15,338 bases of DNA, from contig DASXSU010000076.1 of the NCBI GenBank assembly GCA_036505795.1, forward strand, positions 1-15,338, in the 5' to 3' direction. The notes under the pieces are model-generated. The model searched no databases. It had not been told where the DNA came from and saw nothing but the letters and a program-made list of their open reading frames with translations. A program made the position numbers and the translations under genes. Source of the stretch: NS-11 sp036505795 (GTDB taxonomy: Bacteria > Nitrospirota > Nitrospiria > Nitrospirales > NS-4). Below are positions 1 to 7,617 of this stretch, in pieces; within the stretch, counting starts at the first letter, position 1; each line of letters begins with the position of its first letter.

Positions 1-867
1 TCCAGTAGTACTAATGGTGTCGAGGTCAAGGAGCCGGTGGCGATCGTGAACTCGTCCGGCGCCGGAGAGCACATAGTCCTTATTCTCCCAGGAGGAACTA
101 CGTTGGACGCGATCGGCTCAACAAGCGGTGTGGGAACCCGCGGCCCCAACTTCCTGCCCAAAGCCACAATATTGTCTGCAGTGAACGCCAAGGCACTTGC
201 CAAATCATCCGCGATTCATGACAAGGTTCAGCAGCCGATGAAAACGGGGCCTGTCTTGGCAGTGCAATTCAACGTTCAGCCAGCCCAGCAGGTATCCGGC
301 TATCAGGCATGTGATGTCATCACGGGTTTCGGCTATGTAAGCTCCCTCAAAACAGAGCAGACGCGCATCAGTCCGCCGGGTATGGGCACCCCTTCACCTG
401 TGACCACCCAACCCCGATCGGGCTATTTGAGGGCTCTTGCCCAGAATAATCCGTATCGGTGTGCCCTTGGTTCGGTGACCGTGACGCCTACCCGCGGTAC
501 TCTCCACGCCGGCGATCATGTGCAATTGCTGGTCGCTGGCTTCGTATTCACCCCTGGGTATCCCTATATGGGCGGCTATTGGGTGGAGGACACCTATGAT
601 CTGGCCGCCTCCGGTAATGGGCCCCTGACGTTCTCTAAAGTAGTCATGGCAGCCACGTTTGTCGGAGACAATCCTCAAAACTTCGAGCGAGAGATACAGA
701 GGACGGTGAGCGAATCGCCAAAAGGGTCACCGGTTGGGGCGGAGGCAATGGTGCATGCGGAATCTGCCGGAATGGTCCCCTGTGTGTACACACCTGTTCC
801 CAATGGTTATGGCGCTGGCACCGTGTCGTGCGCGGCAAACTTGCTCTATCCGCCTACTGGAAGGTAG
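1..867 (+). CDS. Hypothetical, probably exported protein, 5' end outside the window
   Basis: I do not recognise this gene. The frame is open from base 1 to the TAG at 865-867, so the gene most likely begins upstream. A GTG at 37 has AAGGAG only 3 nt before it and would start inside what looks like continuous protein (N-terminal residues SSSTNGVEVKEP). Visible: Gly-, Pro-, Thr- and Ser-rich composition, four well-spaced cysteines, aromatic patches such as GYPYMGGYW, few charged residues, and no transmembrane helix. This composition suits an extracytoplasmic beta-rich protein, but the signal peptide would lie off the window. A hairpin starts 17 bp after the stop. Nothing in the neighbourhood suggests a pathway. 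Confidence 0.6.
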   Translation, partial: SSSTNGVEVKEPVAIVNSSGAGEHIVLILPGGTTLDAIGSTSGVGTRGPNFLPKATILSAVNAKALAKSSAIHDKVQQPMKTGPVLAVQFNVQPAQQVSGYQACDVITGFGYVSSLKTEQTRISPPGMGTPSPVTTQPRSGYLRALAQNNPYRCALGSVTVTPTRGTLHAGDHVQLLVAGFVFTPGYPYMGGYWVEDTYDLAASGNGPLTFSKVVMAATFVGDNPQNFEREIQRTVSESPKGSPVGAEAMVHAESAGMVPCVYTPVPNGYGAGTVSCAANLLYPPTGR

Positions 868-883
868 GCCCCTGATGACCCCA

Positions 884-913
884 CCTGACCGGCTCCCTCT
901 GGGCCGGATCAGG
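884..913 (+). terminator. GC-rich hairpin downstream of the first gene, without T-tract
   Basis: CCTGA-CCGGC (884-893) pairs with GCCGG-A-TCAGG (903-913), a 10-bp stem with one bulged A and a 9-nt loop, 17 bp after the stop at 867. There is no run of T after it, so it is either a weak terminator or a 3'-end stabilising structure. Confidence 0.35.
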
Positions 914-992
914 AGGGCGTCCCTTATGGCGGTACGGGCCATCGCGCCTCGTATTTGCCCGCGAAATGTTTTTGTGGTAAACGTGTTCCCTT

Positions 993-1250
993 ATGGATTC
1001 CCAGACCGCCTCAACGGTCTCTCTCCCGATGGTCACCGTGGTTGGCGCTATTTGCAGCACTCACGACGATGGACTAAAGGTTAACCGCTTAGTGCAGTCG
1101 ATGTTAAATCAAGGGCATTCGGTGACGCTCGATTTCCACGGGGTAAAACTCGTGACACCCAGCTTTTATTCCGCCGCAGTTGGTAATCTATTTTCCACAT
1201 TCCGTGAGGACAACGTCTGTTTCCGTCTCAAGGTAATTGAGCTTCCCTAG
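993..1250 (+). CDS. STAS-like domain protein (DUF4325), short or interrupted by amber codon
   Basis: The 85-residue product resembles the STAS-like DUF4325 family, small cytoplasmic domains thought to act in switch-type protein-protein signalling. The family core is visible as GHSVTLDFHGVKLVTPSFYS followed by AAVGNLFSTFREDN. An in-frame TAA at 978-980 makes ATG 993 the only good start, but no Shine-Dalgarno precedes it. The protein stops at TAG 1248-1250, just after the last strand (LKVIELP), where family members usually carry another helix. The same frame stays open past the TAG to another TAG at 1314-1316, adding 21 residues that begin QEAVNRLETAHTAPYL. The gene may therefore be a recent pseudogene or be read through. 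No partner ATPase lies nearby. Confidence 0.6.
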   Translation: MDSQTASTVSLPMVTVVGAICSTHDDGLKVNRLVQSMLNQGHSVTLDFHGVKLVTPSFYSAAVGNLFSTFREDNVCFRLKVIELP

Positions 1251-1657
1251 CAAGAAGCAGTGAATCGGCTTGAGACGGCTCACACAGCGCCATACCTACA
1301 GTCCCGCCTGACTTAGTGACCGCCAGATGACGCGTTCTGTGCCCGCTCCCTCGCGCCGCACCTTATCCAGTCCATCACGCTCAAGTATTTTTGCATTAGG
1401 CTAATTCTCCAACGACCGCGCACGCACGCGCGCCCTGATACACGTGTATCCGTGTTGAAACCTCGAGTTTGAAGTCTGACATGAGACACGCCTGATAAAT
1501 CCTGGTTCACCCCGGGAATCCTTGTAGTGTTGTTGGACCTGCCAGCAAGCCTAGGATTAAATTGGATTTGAGAGCAAGAGCCGGAGTGCGTGCGCGCGCA
1601 GAATCCTCGACAATTCGTCCAATGAGCCAATTGCCGAAATTTGGAAGGAGCGCTATC
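1251..1657. other. Gene-free stretch before ada, with palindrome and inverted repeat
   Basis: About 400 bp with no convincing gene. It holds the possible 3' remnant of the STAS-like gene (to 1316), a perfect palindrome at 1437-1450, and an 11-bp inverted repeat (CGCGCACGCAC at 1417-1427, GTGCGTGCGCG at 1586-1596) separated by 158 bp. The leader of ada is expected here, but I see no strong sigma70-type promoter and no clear Ada-box spacing. Confidence 0.5.
1437..1450. promoter_or_regulatory. Perfect 14-bp palindrome GATACACGTGTATC, candidate operator
   Basis: GATACACGTGTATC reads identically on both strands. It lies about 210 bp upstream of the ada start in non-coding DNA. Such a site suits a dimeric helix-turn-helix regulator, but which regulator, and whether it controls ada, cannot be seen. 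Confidence 0.35.
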
Positions 1658-2881
1658 ATGGCTTTTGTGAAGATGAGAAAGGCTGTGCCGCCATTTTCCA
1701 GCGAGGACGATCGTTGGGCTGCCGTGGTCCGCCGTGATCAGCTCGCGCTTGGACTATTCTATTATTCCGTACAAACAACGGGCGTGTATTGCCGACCAGC
1801 CTGCCCTTCGCGGCTGGCCCGGCGTGAAAATGTACGGTTCCATTCAACGTGCGCAGAGGCCGAACAGGCGGGCTTCCGACCGTGCAAACGGTGCAAACCG
1901 AATGAGCCTGCGCTCACGACACAGCGTGCTGCCGCGGTGACGAAGGCTTGCCGCCTGATCGAGGCTGCTGAGGACATGCCCAATCTCGACGCGCTCGCAG
2001 AAGCCGTGGGCATGAGCCGGTTTCACTTTCATCGCGTCTTCAAAAACCTGATCGGTGTCACGCCCAAAGCGTACGCGACGGCTCGTCGCGCGCAGCGCGT
2101 GCGGACTCAGTTGTCGCATAGCCAGACGGTAACGGAAGCAATTTACGGTAGCGGGTTTAACTCCAATGGGCGTTTCTACGCAACGTCTTCAAGTTTACTG
2201 GGCATGACACCAACAACCTTTCGGTCAGGGGGTACAGGTGAATCAATCCGCTTTGCCGTCGCAGAATGCTCGCTGGGCCGCATCCTTGTCGCAGCCACCA
2301 CAAAAGGCGTCTGTGCGATTCTACTCGGTGACGAGCCGGCCGCCCTGGTCCGTGACCTTGAGGTCCGCTTCCCGAAAGCACAGTTGATCGGCGAAAACCA
2401 AGAGTTCGAGCACCTGGTGGCCAAGGTTGTCGGCTTCGTCGAGGCGCCGGGGCTGAGTTTCGATCTGCCACTCGATGTGCGGGGTACGGCCTTCCAGCAG
2501 CGGGTCTGGCAAGCGCTGCGGGCGATCCCGGCCGGCTCTACGGCAAGTTACAAGGAAGTCGCCGAGAGTATCGGTTCGCCCGATAGTGTTCGCGCTGTTG
2601 CACAGGCGTGTGCATCAAACCCGATTGCCGTCGCCATTCCCTGTCATCGCGTGGTGCGCAACAGTGGTGCCCTCTCAGGCTACCGATGGGGCGTCGAGCG
2701 CAAACGTGTATTGCTTGACCGGGAGGCGGCACACAGAGGTGAAAAACATATTGCGGACGTTCCGAAGGTCATCTCCAAGGTCAGCCGAGGAGCTGGTAGA
2801 AGCGATGATTTGGGCCGGCTAAAACCGAAGAGCAAACAGATTAAAGCAGCTTCTGGCCGGGCCCCTCGATTGGGAGGGTGA
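1658..2881 (+). CDS. ada: Ada: bifunctional methylphosphotriester/O6-methylguanine-DNA methyltransferase and transcriptional activator
   Basis: This is full-length Ada of 407 residues; E. coli Ada is 354. The N-terminal zinc domain (about 30-82) has the four cysteines C45, C49, C76 and C79 in YCRPAC and FRPCKRC; C45 is the expected acceptor for methyl groups from DNA phosphotriesters, which turns Ada into an activator. An AraC-type helix-turn-helix region follows (about 90-190, with GMSRFHFHRVFK). The C-terminal O6-alkylguanine transferase (about 195-350) carries the acceptor motif PCHRVV with C329. ATG 1658 was chosen because GGAAGGAG sits 7 nt upstream; the frame extends to 1562 without a comparable site. 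Unusual is a Lys/Arg-rich tail of about 50 residues after the transferase fold, whose coding sequence overlaps the convergent kinase gene by 41 bp. Adaptive response to DNA alkylation is the expected role. Confidence 0.95.
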   Translation: MAFVKMRKAVPPFSSEDDRWAAVVRRDQLALGLFYYSVQTTGVYCRPACPSRLARRENVRFHSTCAEAEQAGFRPCKRCKPNEPALTTQRAAAVTKACRLIEAAEDMPNLDALAEAVGMSRFHFHRVFKNLIGVTPKAYATARRAQRVRTQLSHSQTVTEAIYGSGFNSNGRFYATSSSLLGMTPTTFRSGGTGESIRFAVAECSLGRILVAATTKGVCAILLGDEPAALVRDLEVRFPKAQLIGENQEFEHLVAKVVGFVEAPGLSFDLPLDVRGTAFQQRVWQALRAIPAGSTASYKEVAESIGSPDSVRAVAQACASNPIAVAIPCHRVVRNSGALSGYRWGVERKRVLLDREAAHRGEKHIADVPKVISKVSRGAGRSDDLGRLKPKSKQIKAASGRAPRLGG

Positions 2882-4904
2882 GAGAAAATGTGGTGCCTTC
2901 ACCCAGCTTACTTTCCACGGTGAGGTGCCCGCCGTGGGCGTCGACTACGTCCTTCACAATCTTTGTGCCAAGCCCGGTGCCGCCGTGTTTGCGGCTGGTC
3001 GCCTGATACGTAAACAAGCTCTCCAGGACTTCGGCCGACATGCCGCGCCCCGTGTCCGCGACCGACAGGATCACGGCCTTCGCGTCGGAATCGGTGCGGC
3101 CGCGCACGCTGACCGATCCGCCACGCGTCACTTCAGGAATCGCATTGTTGACGAGGTTATACAGCGCGTTAAAGAGCCGGCTCTCGTCGGCCATGATCGG
3201 CGGCAATGTGTCCAGTTCTTCGGTTCGCAGGATAACACCCTGCTGCTCGGCGAGCAGGCGAAGCGTTTCGAACACATCGGCGACAACGTCCGCCACCCGG
3301 CATTTATTGAACTGAGGCGGACTACTCAATCCCTTGACGGAGTCGGCAATCTCTCGCACCCGGTCCTGGATGCGCCGCGCGCCGGTTCGAATCATCGTGA
3401 GGATCTCTTTGCTCTGTATCAGCATCGCGCGCGCCTGCTCCGGATCGAGATGAGGCAGCATTTTCTCGCAATCCTCGAGCTCGCCTTGCACATGGCTTGC
3501 GCCCAGCACAATCGGCGTCAAGAGATTTTTGAGATCATGGCCGATGTCCGCGACCAGCCTCGCCACCTCAGCCAGTTTCGCCTCCTCAATGAGTTTTGCT
3601 TCCGTCTGGCGTAATACTTTCTCGGCGTGCTCGCGCTGAAGGAACTGACAGATTTTGAGGCCGATGTCGTCAACCATATTGAGGAGGTCACGATCCGGCT
3701 CGCGAATTTCCCGGCTGAAAAACTCGATCACGCCGTACACCTGATCTCCGTTTCGGATGGGAAATGCAAATGCCCCGTGGAGGCCTGCTCTGGCGGCAAA
3801 CAGCGCACGGGGAAAGTTCGGTTCTTTAACGACATCGAGAATCCAAGCCGGAGCGGCATACGCCCACACTCGGCCGGGCAGGCCGATACCGGGGGCGAAT
3901 GTGCGCTGCATGCTGTCTACTGTGAACTCGGTAGCCTCTACGTCAGAGGCGTGCCAGGCATTTAGGGCGCGCAGCACCGTGTTCTGCTCATCCACGCCCC
4001 AGTAGATTCCGACTTCCCAGTCCAGGCTCTCGCCAATGGCTCTGAGGATGCTCTGTCCGGCGTCTTGCAAGGTCGAGGATTCGGCCAGCCCTCGTGTGAC
4101 CTCATATTGCGCCGCCAGGCGCCGTGCCGACCGGCGGGTGTGCTCAAGAGCCGTCCGAAGATCTGAGACCATGAGCGCATACCCGCGGCTGACGTATCCC
4201 AACACGAGCAGGTAGGCGATGACGCGCAGGACGTGCCAATACCACCAGCCGCTGTCCCATGGGGCGGAGCGCAGAAACATGATCTCGGCCATCCCAAACA
4301 GAAGACCCAGGTATCCAAAGAAGTAGGCTAAGGGCTGCCCGGATCGCCGGAAGTCGGCAAGGAATCCTATCGCGCTGGCAATAAACAGTGTGGCGGCCAG
4401 CGCGTTTATGATGATAGCCGGCCGCGCAAATTTTCCTGCCACAGTCATTTGGGGAACAGTTTCGGGGAAGCTGAGGCTCCAGAGTCCCAGACAGACGGCG
4501 CCCGCGCCGACGATGCGCGCGATTCCCGGTGAGGCTCCGACACGGGATACCGGATGAGAAGCGACGGTCAACGCAAACGCCATGGCGCCTGTCAAGCTCG
4601 CCACGCTTCGAAGAAACACGAATCCGTCGCCGACCGGAGAAATCGCGTGAAAACATTCCAGGAGCCCCATGCCGAGGAAACCTACCGCGACGATCTGTGC
4701 CTTGCCGTCCGAATGCTCCCGTTTGGAAGCGAACAGCACAAACGCCATTGCTATGGCCGCCAACCCGCCGAGCGCTTCTACGGAGGAATGAAGCGGCTGG
4801 TTGACCCAGATCTGATCAGGCCAGATGGACCGGACAGTGATCCCCACCGCCAGTGCGCCCAGCACAACGCCAGCGAGGACCGTATAAGGCCGAAAGGATT
4901 TCAT
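2841..4904 (-). CDS. Membrane sensor histidine kinase (MASE3-like, GAF, HisKA, HATPase)
   Basis: The 687-residue protein should phosphorylate a response regulator not present in this window. Residues 1-245 form about seven membrane helices resembling the MASE3 sensor region (PLHSSVEAL and LLECFHAIS). A linker helix leads to a GAF-type domain (about 270-425, with GIGLPGRVW). The dimerisation helix holds IGHDLKN with phospho-acceptor H456. The ATPase domain shows the N box (NALYNLVNNA, 579-588), the G1 box DTGRGMS (617-623) and the G2 box GGTGLGTKIV (641-650). All catalytic boxes look intact. It starts 9 bp after the mscS-like stop codon with no good Shine-Dalgarno, suggesting one transcript and translational coupling. 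Its 3' end overlaps convergent ada. Confidence 0.92.
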   Translation of the reverse strand: MKSFRPYTVLAGVVLGALAVGITVRSIWPDQIWVNQPLHSSVEALGGLAAIAMAFVLFASKREHSDGKAQIVAVGFLGMGLLECFHAISPVGDGFVFLRSVASLTGAMAFALTVASHPVSRVGASPGIARIVGAGAVCLGLWSLSFPETVPQMTVAGKFARPAIIINALAATLFIASAIGFLADFRRSGQPLAYFFGYLGLLFGMAEIMFLRSAPWDSGWWYWHVLRVIAYLLVLGYVSRGYALMVSDLRTALEHTRRSARRLAAQYEVTRGLAESSTLQDAGQSILRAIGESLDWEVGIYWGVDEQNTVLRALNAWHASDVEATEFTVDSMQRTFAPGIGLPGRVWAYAAPAWILDVVKEPNFPRALFAARAGLHGAFAFPIRNGDQVYGVIEFFSREIREPDRDLLNMVDDIGLKICQFLQREHAEKVLRQTEAKLIEEAKLAEVARLVADIGHDLKNLLTPIVLGASHVQGELEDCEKMLPHLDPEQARAMLIQSKEILTMIRTGARRIQDRVREIADSVKGLSSPPQFNKCRVADVVADVFETLRLLAEQQGVILRTEELDTLPPIMADESRLFNALYNLVNNAIPEVTRGGSVSVRGRTDSDAKAVILSVADTGRGMSAEVLESLFTYQATSRKHGGTGLGTKIVKDVVDAHGGHLTVESKLGEGTTFSLTLPIEGPGQKLL

Positions 4905-4913
4905 AGGCGAGGG

Positions 4914-5957
4914 CTATGCCAAATCTTTTCGGAGATGCACCGTGCGCTGCGGATAGGGGATCTCGATGTGTTCGGCTTTGAAGCGTCTTAAAATGCGTTT
5001 GCGAAGCTCATGCTGCACCAGAAACTGATCTGTAAATTCGCCGACCTGGCAGATCAAGGTAAAATCCAGAGAATAGGTCCCGAAACCGGGGATAAACCGC
5101 ACAAATGGCGCCGGCTCGGGCAGCAGCCCCGGCAGATGGCCGATTGCTTGTGTCGTCTCGTCCACGAGCACCCGTTCGACCTGATCGGGGTCGACATCGT
5201 ATGAGACACTGACAGGTATCAGGACCGCCATCCGGGGATCGGGGAGGTAGTAGTTCGTCAAAATCGATTGCGTGATCTTATTATTTGGGATGATGACCAT
5301 GTTGTTGGGCAGCATCCTGATGCGGGTCGTTCGCCAGCCGATATCTTCGACATAACCTTCCTGTCCCGACTCGAGCTTCACAAAATCGCCGACCCGAAGG
5401 GGCTTATCCATCAGCAGGTGCAGCCCGGCAAAGAAATTCGATAACGTCTCTTGTAAGGCTAAGGCGACCGCGAGACCGCCGACTCCCAAGGCCGTCAGAA
5501 TGGGAGTAATAGAGACGCCGAGCCCGCTCAGCATCACCAAGCTGCCGACAATCCAGATCACGACCGTGACCACCGTTAACGAGAGACCGGTCGCAGGGAT
5601 CGCGAGATTGTTTTTCCGGAGCGAGTACCCCAGCGAGGCACGAGACAGACTGGCGACCGCGGCCGTCACGGACAGGACTAACAGCACATTCACGATATTC
5701 AACACTACCAGGCGCGCTTCGGCGGGCAATTGCGCCGATGCCAATGCGCTGTACATCCCGATCAGGAGGCACCACACGATTGACGGCGCGCGTAACGCCT
5801 CAATGACGATATCGTCGACGAGGGTGGCACTGGTGCTGCTCCACCTATGGAGCGCTCGAAAAGCCAGGTACCGTAATGAAAAGCTCAGGACGGTGACGAC
5901 CAGAAAGATCGCCAGGGCAGTGAGCTCGGGGCCGAATTGAAGGGACAGAATGTTCAG
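4914..5957 (-). CDS. MscS-family mechanosensitive channel, probable CTG start
   Basis: This inner-membrane channel of the MscS family should release solutes on hypo-osmotic shock. The pore helix region is clear (TPILTALGVGGLAVALALQE), followed by the beta domain (DKPLRVGDFVKLESGQEGYV, WRTTRIRMLPNNMVIIPNN) and a C-terminal alpha/beta domain. The first ATG/GTG in frame is GTG 5777, which cuts into a membrane segment. The frame stays open to TGA 6012-6014, and the upstream residues (FLVVTVLSFSLRYLAF, ATLVDDIVIEALRAPSIVW) are typical of the family. GAGGA lies 7 nt before CTG 5957, giving 347 residues, and the promoter at 5987-6015 places the transcript start just upstream. If only canonical starts are allowed, the gene is 4914-5777. 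A one-base indel after ATG 5971 is the alternative. It is first gene of a unit with the kinase. Confidence 0.85.
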   Translation of the reverse strand: MNILSLQFGPELTALAIFLVVTVLSFSLRYLAFRALHRWSSTSATLVDDIVIEALRAPSIVWCLLIGMYSALASAQLPAEARLVVLNIVNVLLVLSVTAAVASLSRASLGYSLRKNNLAIPATGLSLTVVTVVIWIVGSLVMLSGLGVSITPILTALGVGGLAVALALQETLSNFFAGLHLLMDKPLRVGDFVKLESGQEGYVEDIGWRTTRIRMLPNNMVIIPNNKITQSILTNYYLPDPRMAVLIPVSVSYDVDPDQVERVLVDETTQAIGHLPGLLPEPAPFVRFIPGFGTYSLDFTLICQVGEFTDQFLVQHELRKRILRRFKAEHIEIPYPQRTVHLRKDLA

Positions 5958-5986
5958 AAAAGTTTCCTCATGGCCTGCATACGCGC

Positions 5987-6015
5987 ACCATATAACCGTA
6001 ACGCCGGCCTGTCAA
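5987..6015 (-). promoter_or_regulatory. Sigma70-type promoter of the mscS-like/kinase unit
   Basis: On the minus strand TTGACA (6015-6010, perfect -35) is followed after exactly 17 bp by TATGGT (5992-5987). Transcription would start near 5980, about 22 nt before CTG 5957, which supports the longer form of the channel. Confidence 0.65.
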
Positions 6016-6053
6016 TGTGTAGTTAAAGAACAGTAGAGAGGATGTCCGGCGCC

Positions 6054-6062
6054 TGCTATACT
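6054..6062 (+). promoter_or_regulatory. Possible extended -10 promoter for the methyltransferase gene
   Basis: TGCTATACT is an extended -10 element (TGN plus TATACT) on the plus strand, about 160 bp before ATG 6223. No good -35 box is seen, so this is only a candidate. Confidence 0.25.
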
Positions 6063-6222
6063 TCGGTAAGACTGGGCCGCAGATCTCTGTCCAACAGCTT
6101 GTCCGCTTGCTCAAGCCCTAAAGTTTCGTCGATGATCGACAACCCGGGAGTCATCGCACACTGTGGCATGAAAACCGGGAATTAATGGGACCACACCGAG
6201 TAGGCCGGCGGGAGACGTTTTA

Positions 6223-7005
6223 ATGCTTTCCGGGTGTCCATTTTGTCATCATTGCCAATCTTCGCTCTACCGTGAAAAACAGCAACTGCGTGACGGAGGC
6301 TTTTGTAATATTTTGAGCTGCAATGAGTGCCATCTTTTGTATCCGCAAATGCGGATGGACGAGAAAGAGAAAAAACAATATATGAAGGCCGACGTTCTGT
6401 ACAGTCCTGATTCGCTCCTCTTCCATGACCCTCGCGTTGAATTGTCCGCTGATTTTTTTGCTGTAACGTTTCTTAATGATGTTGAAAAACAAGGTCGGTC
6501 TTTGGATATCGGAACGTGGAGTGGTACGTATACCCATATTTTTAAAGCTCTAGGATATGACTCTTATGGGTTGGAACTTCAAAAACAAGCGGTCGATTTT
6601 GCGCGGAGCAAGGGATTGCAAGTGCTCCCTGGTAGTTTTCCTGATAGAATCCCCCAAAAACTTTTGCGCCACAAATTTCGACTCATCGCGATGATGGAAA
6701 TGATCTATTATCTGCATGATCTTAAAAAGAGTCTCTTAAAGGTCAAAACAATGCTCGAAGATAATGGGGTGCTTGTAATTAAAGCCCATCAGGGTTCTTC
6801 GAAGTTCTATGACTGTAATCAGTCCTGTTTCAACAGGTACGGAGATTATGTGCAGGGAATTCCTACTTTACGTTCGTTGCAATACTGTTTGGAAAAGTCA
6901 GGATTTAAAGTTATTAAGTTTACGGGCGCGACTGAGGACAACCTTGCTTGGACTGGGACTATAGAAAGCGCAGACCGATTGTGGATGTTGGCGGGAAAGG
7001 CGTGA
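6223..7005 (+). CDS. Class I SAM-dependent methyltransferase with N-terminal Cys4 zinc-ribbon-like motif
   Basis: The 260-residue protein has a cysteine-rich N-terminus, CPFC (5-8) and CNEC (33-36), likely a small zinc ribbon. A methyltransferase domain of the Methyltransf_23 type follows. Motif I is SLDIGTWSGTYTHIF (93-107), with a Trp in the usual glycine loop; the acidic end of strand 2 is in YGLEL (115-119); and the motif IV region is MMEMIYYLHD (157-166). Cys4-plus-methyltransferase proteins often lie in surface polysaccharide or small-molecule modification clusters, but no such genes are adjacent, so the substrate is unknown. ATG 6223 has GGGAG 8 nt upstream. The coding sequence is visibly AT-richer than its neighbours (many AAA, TTT and ATT codons), a sign of horizontal acquisition. 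Confidence 0.8.
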   Translation: MLSGCPFCHHCQSSLYREKQQLRDGGFCNILSCNECHLLYPQMRMDEKEKKQYMKADVLYSPDSLLFHDPRVELSADFFAVTFLNDVEKQGRSLDIGTWSGTYTHIFKALGYDSYGLELQKQAVDFARSKGLQVLPGSFPDRIPQKLLRHKFRLIAMMEMIYYLHDLKKSLLKVKTMLEDNGVLVIKAHQGSSKFYDCNQSCFNRYGDYVQGIPTLRSLQYCLEKSGFKVIKFTGATEDNLAWTGTIESADRLWMLAGKA

Positions 7006-7117
7006 CGGTTGTTGAAAGTGTGGTTCAGGCCTAGATACTTGGCAACTGCAGAAGCTCAGCCATGAGCGAACATCATCTCACCCGCCCACCCCCGGCTGCA
7101 CTCCACCCACCAACCCT

Positions 7118-7139
7118 GGAGTCTGCCTAGACAGACTCC
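7118..7139. other. Perfect 8-bp stem-loop in the gap after the methyltransferase gene
   Basis: GGAGTCTG (7118-7125) and CAGACTCC (7132-7139) flank a 6-nt loop, 113 bp after the methyltransferase stop and 110 bp beyond the end of the convergent membrane-protein gene. No T-tract follows on either strand. It could be a weak bidirectional terminator. Nothing else is recognisable between 7006 and 7248. Confidence 0.35.
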
Positions 7140-7248
7140 TTCGCCCCTGGACAGCCTCTTTCCCGTGACACGTCGGCATCTTTTTGCTCGTGGCGTGCGT
7201 CGCATATTTTGCAGGTAGTCGCGGCTGGCTCGGAAAGTGGTAGGAGCC

Positions 7249-7617
7249 TTAGAGCGCCGGCTTTCGGAAGATGTAGTTGGCGACGATGACGAAAATTCCT
7301 AATATGTTAAGGGTCGTCCCGCTGATGGCGGCGATAAGGACCGTGTCGGATAACTTAAAGCCGAAAGAACCAAATCCTTGCAGTAAGAGCAGGATGAACA
7401 TGCCTGAGATCCATCCCACGATGAGCCAGAATATCTTGCGTGCATACTCGCCCCTGGCTTTGACGTCCTGAATGTAAGACTCAAGCTGCGCCTGCTTAGC
7501 CTGATTCTCTAAATCCTCTTTTTCTTGAAGCGTCTTCTCGTCTGGATGAGAAGAAGGAGGAATGATACCTTTGCCGATATCTTCAATCGAGATATTGGCG
7601 GGTTGTTCACCGGTCAT
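7249..7617 (-). CDS. Two-helix membrane protein, putative PanT-type toxin partner of the Panacea antitoxin
   Basis: The 122-residue product has a polar N-terminus, a predicted coiled coil (about 28-58, rich in Glu, Lys and Gln), a first membrane helix (about 62-80, FWLIVGWISGMFILLLL) and a second (about 91-115, TVLIAAISGTTLNILGIFVI) ending in a short basic tail. Its ATG overlaps the stop of the Panacea gene by one base (TAATG), so translation is coupled. Panacea-domain antitoxins are known to neutralise diverse partner toxins, including small membrane-acting ones. A toxic effect on the membrane is therefore inferred from the pairing and topology, not from a recognised toxin motif. Alternatively it could be an accessory membrane anchor. 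Confidence 0.75.
   Translation of the reverse strand: MTGEQPANISIEDIGKGIIPPSSHPDEKTLQEKEDLENQAKQAQLESYIQDVKARGEYARKIFWLIVGWISGMFILLLLQGFGSFGFKLSDTVLIAAISGTTLNILGIFVIVANYIFRKPAL

Noticed and set aside
1559..1580. Possible Ada box (AAT ... GCAA) upstream of ada
   Set aside because: The two parts are 11 bp apart instead of the 6 bp known for the E. coli box, so the match is probably chance.
1313..1630. 105-codon minus-strand frame before ada
   Set aside because: Composition is Arg/Cys/Ser-rich without motifs and there is no ribosome site; the region is better read as intergenic.
1562..1657. Upstream extension of ada to 1562
   Set aside because: The extra 32 residues are Arg-rich and unlike Ada, and the strong GGAAGGAG site belongs to ATG 1658.
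2925..3614. 229-codon plus-strand frame
   Set aside because: Antisense to the kinase GAF, HisKA and ATPase regions, which have every expected motif on the minus strand.
5500..5940. 146-codon plus-strand frame
   Set aside because: Antisense to the conserved MscS-like membrane region; no recognisable protein features.
6056..6169. 37-codon minus-strand frame (MPQCAMTPGLSIIDET...) between the mscS-like promoter and the methyltransferase
   Set aside because: The peptide looks plausible but has no clear ribosome site and no homologue I can name; it may be a relic. Not firm enough to list as a gene.
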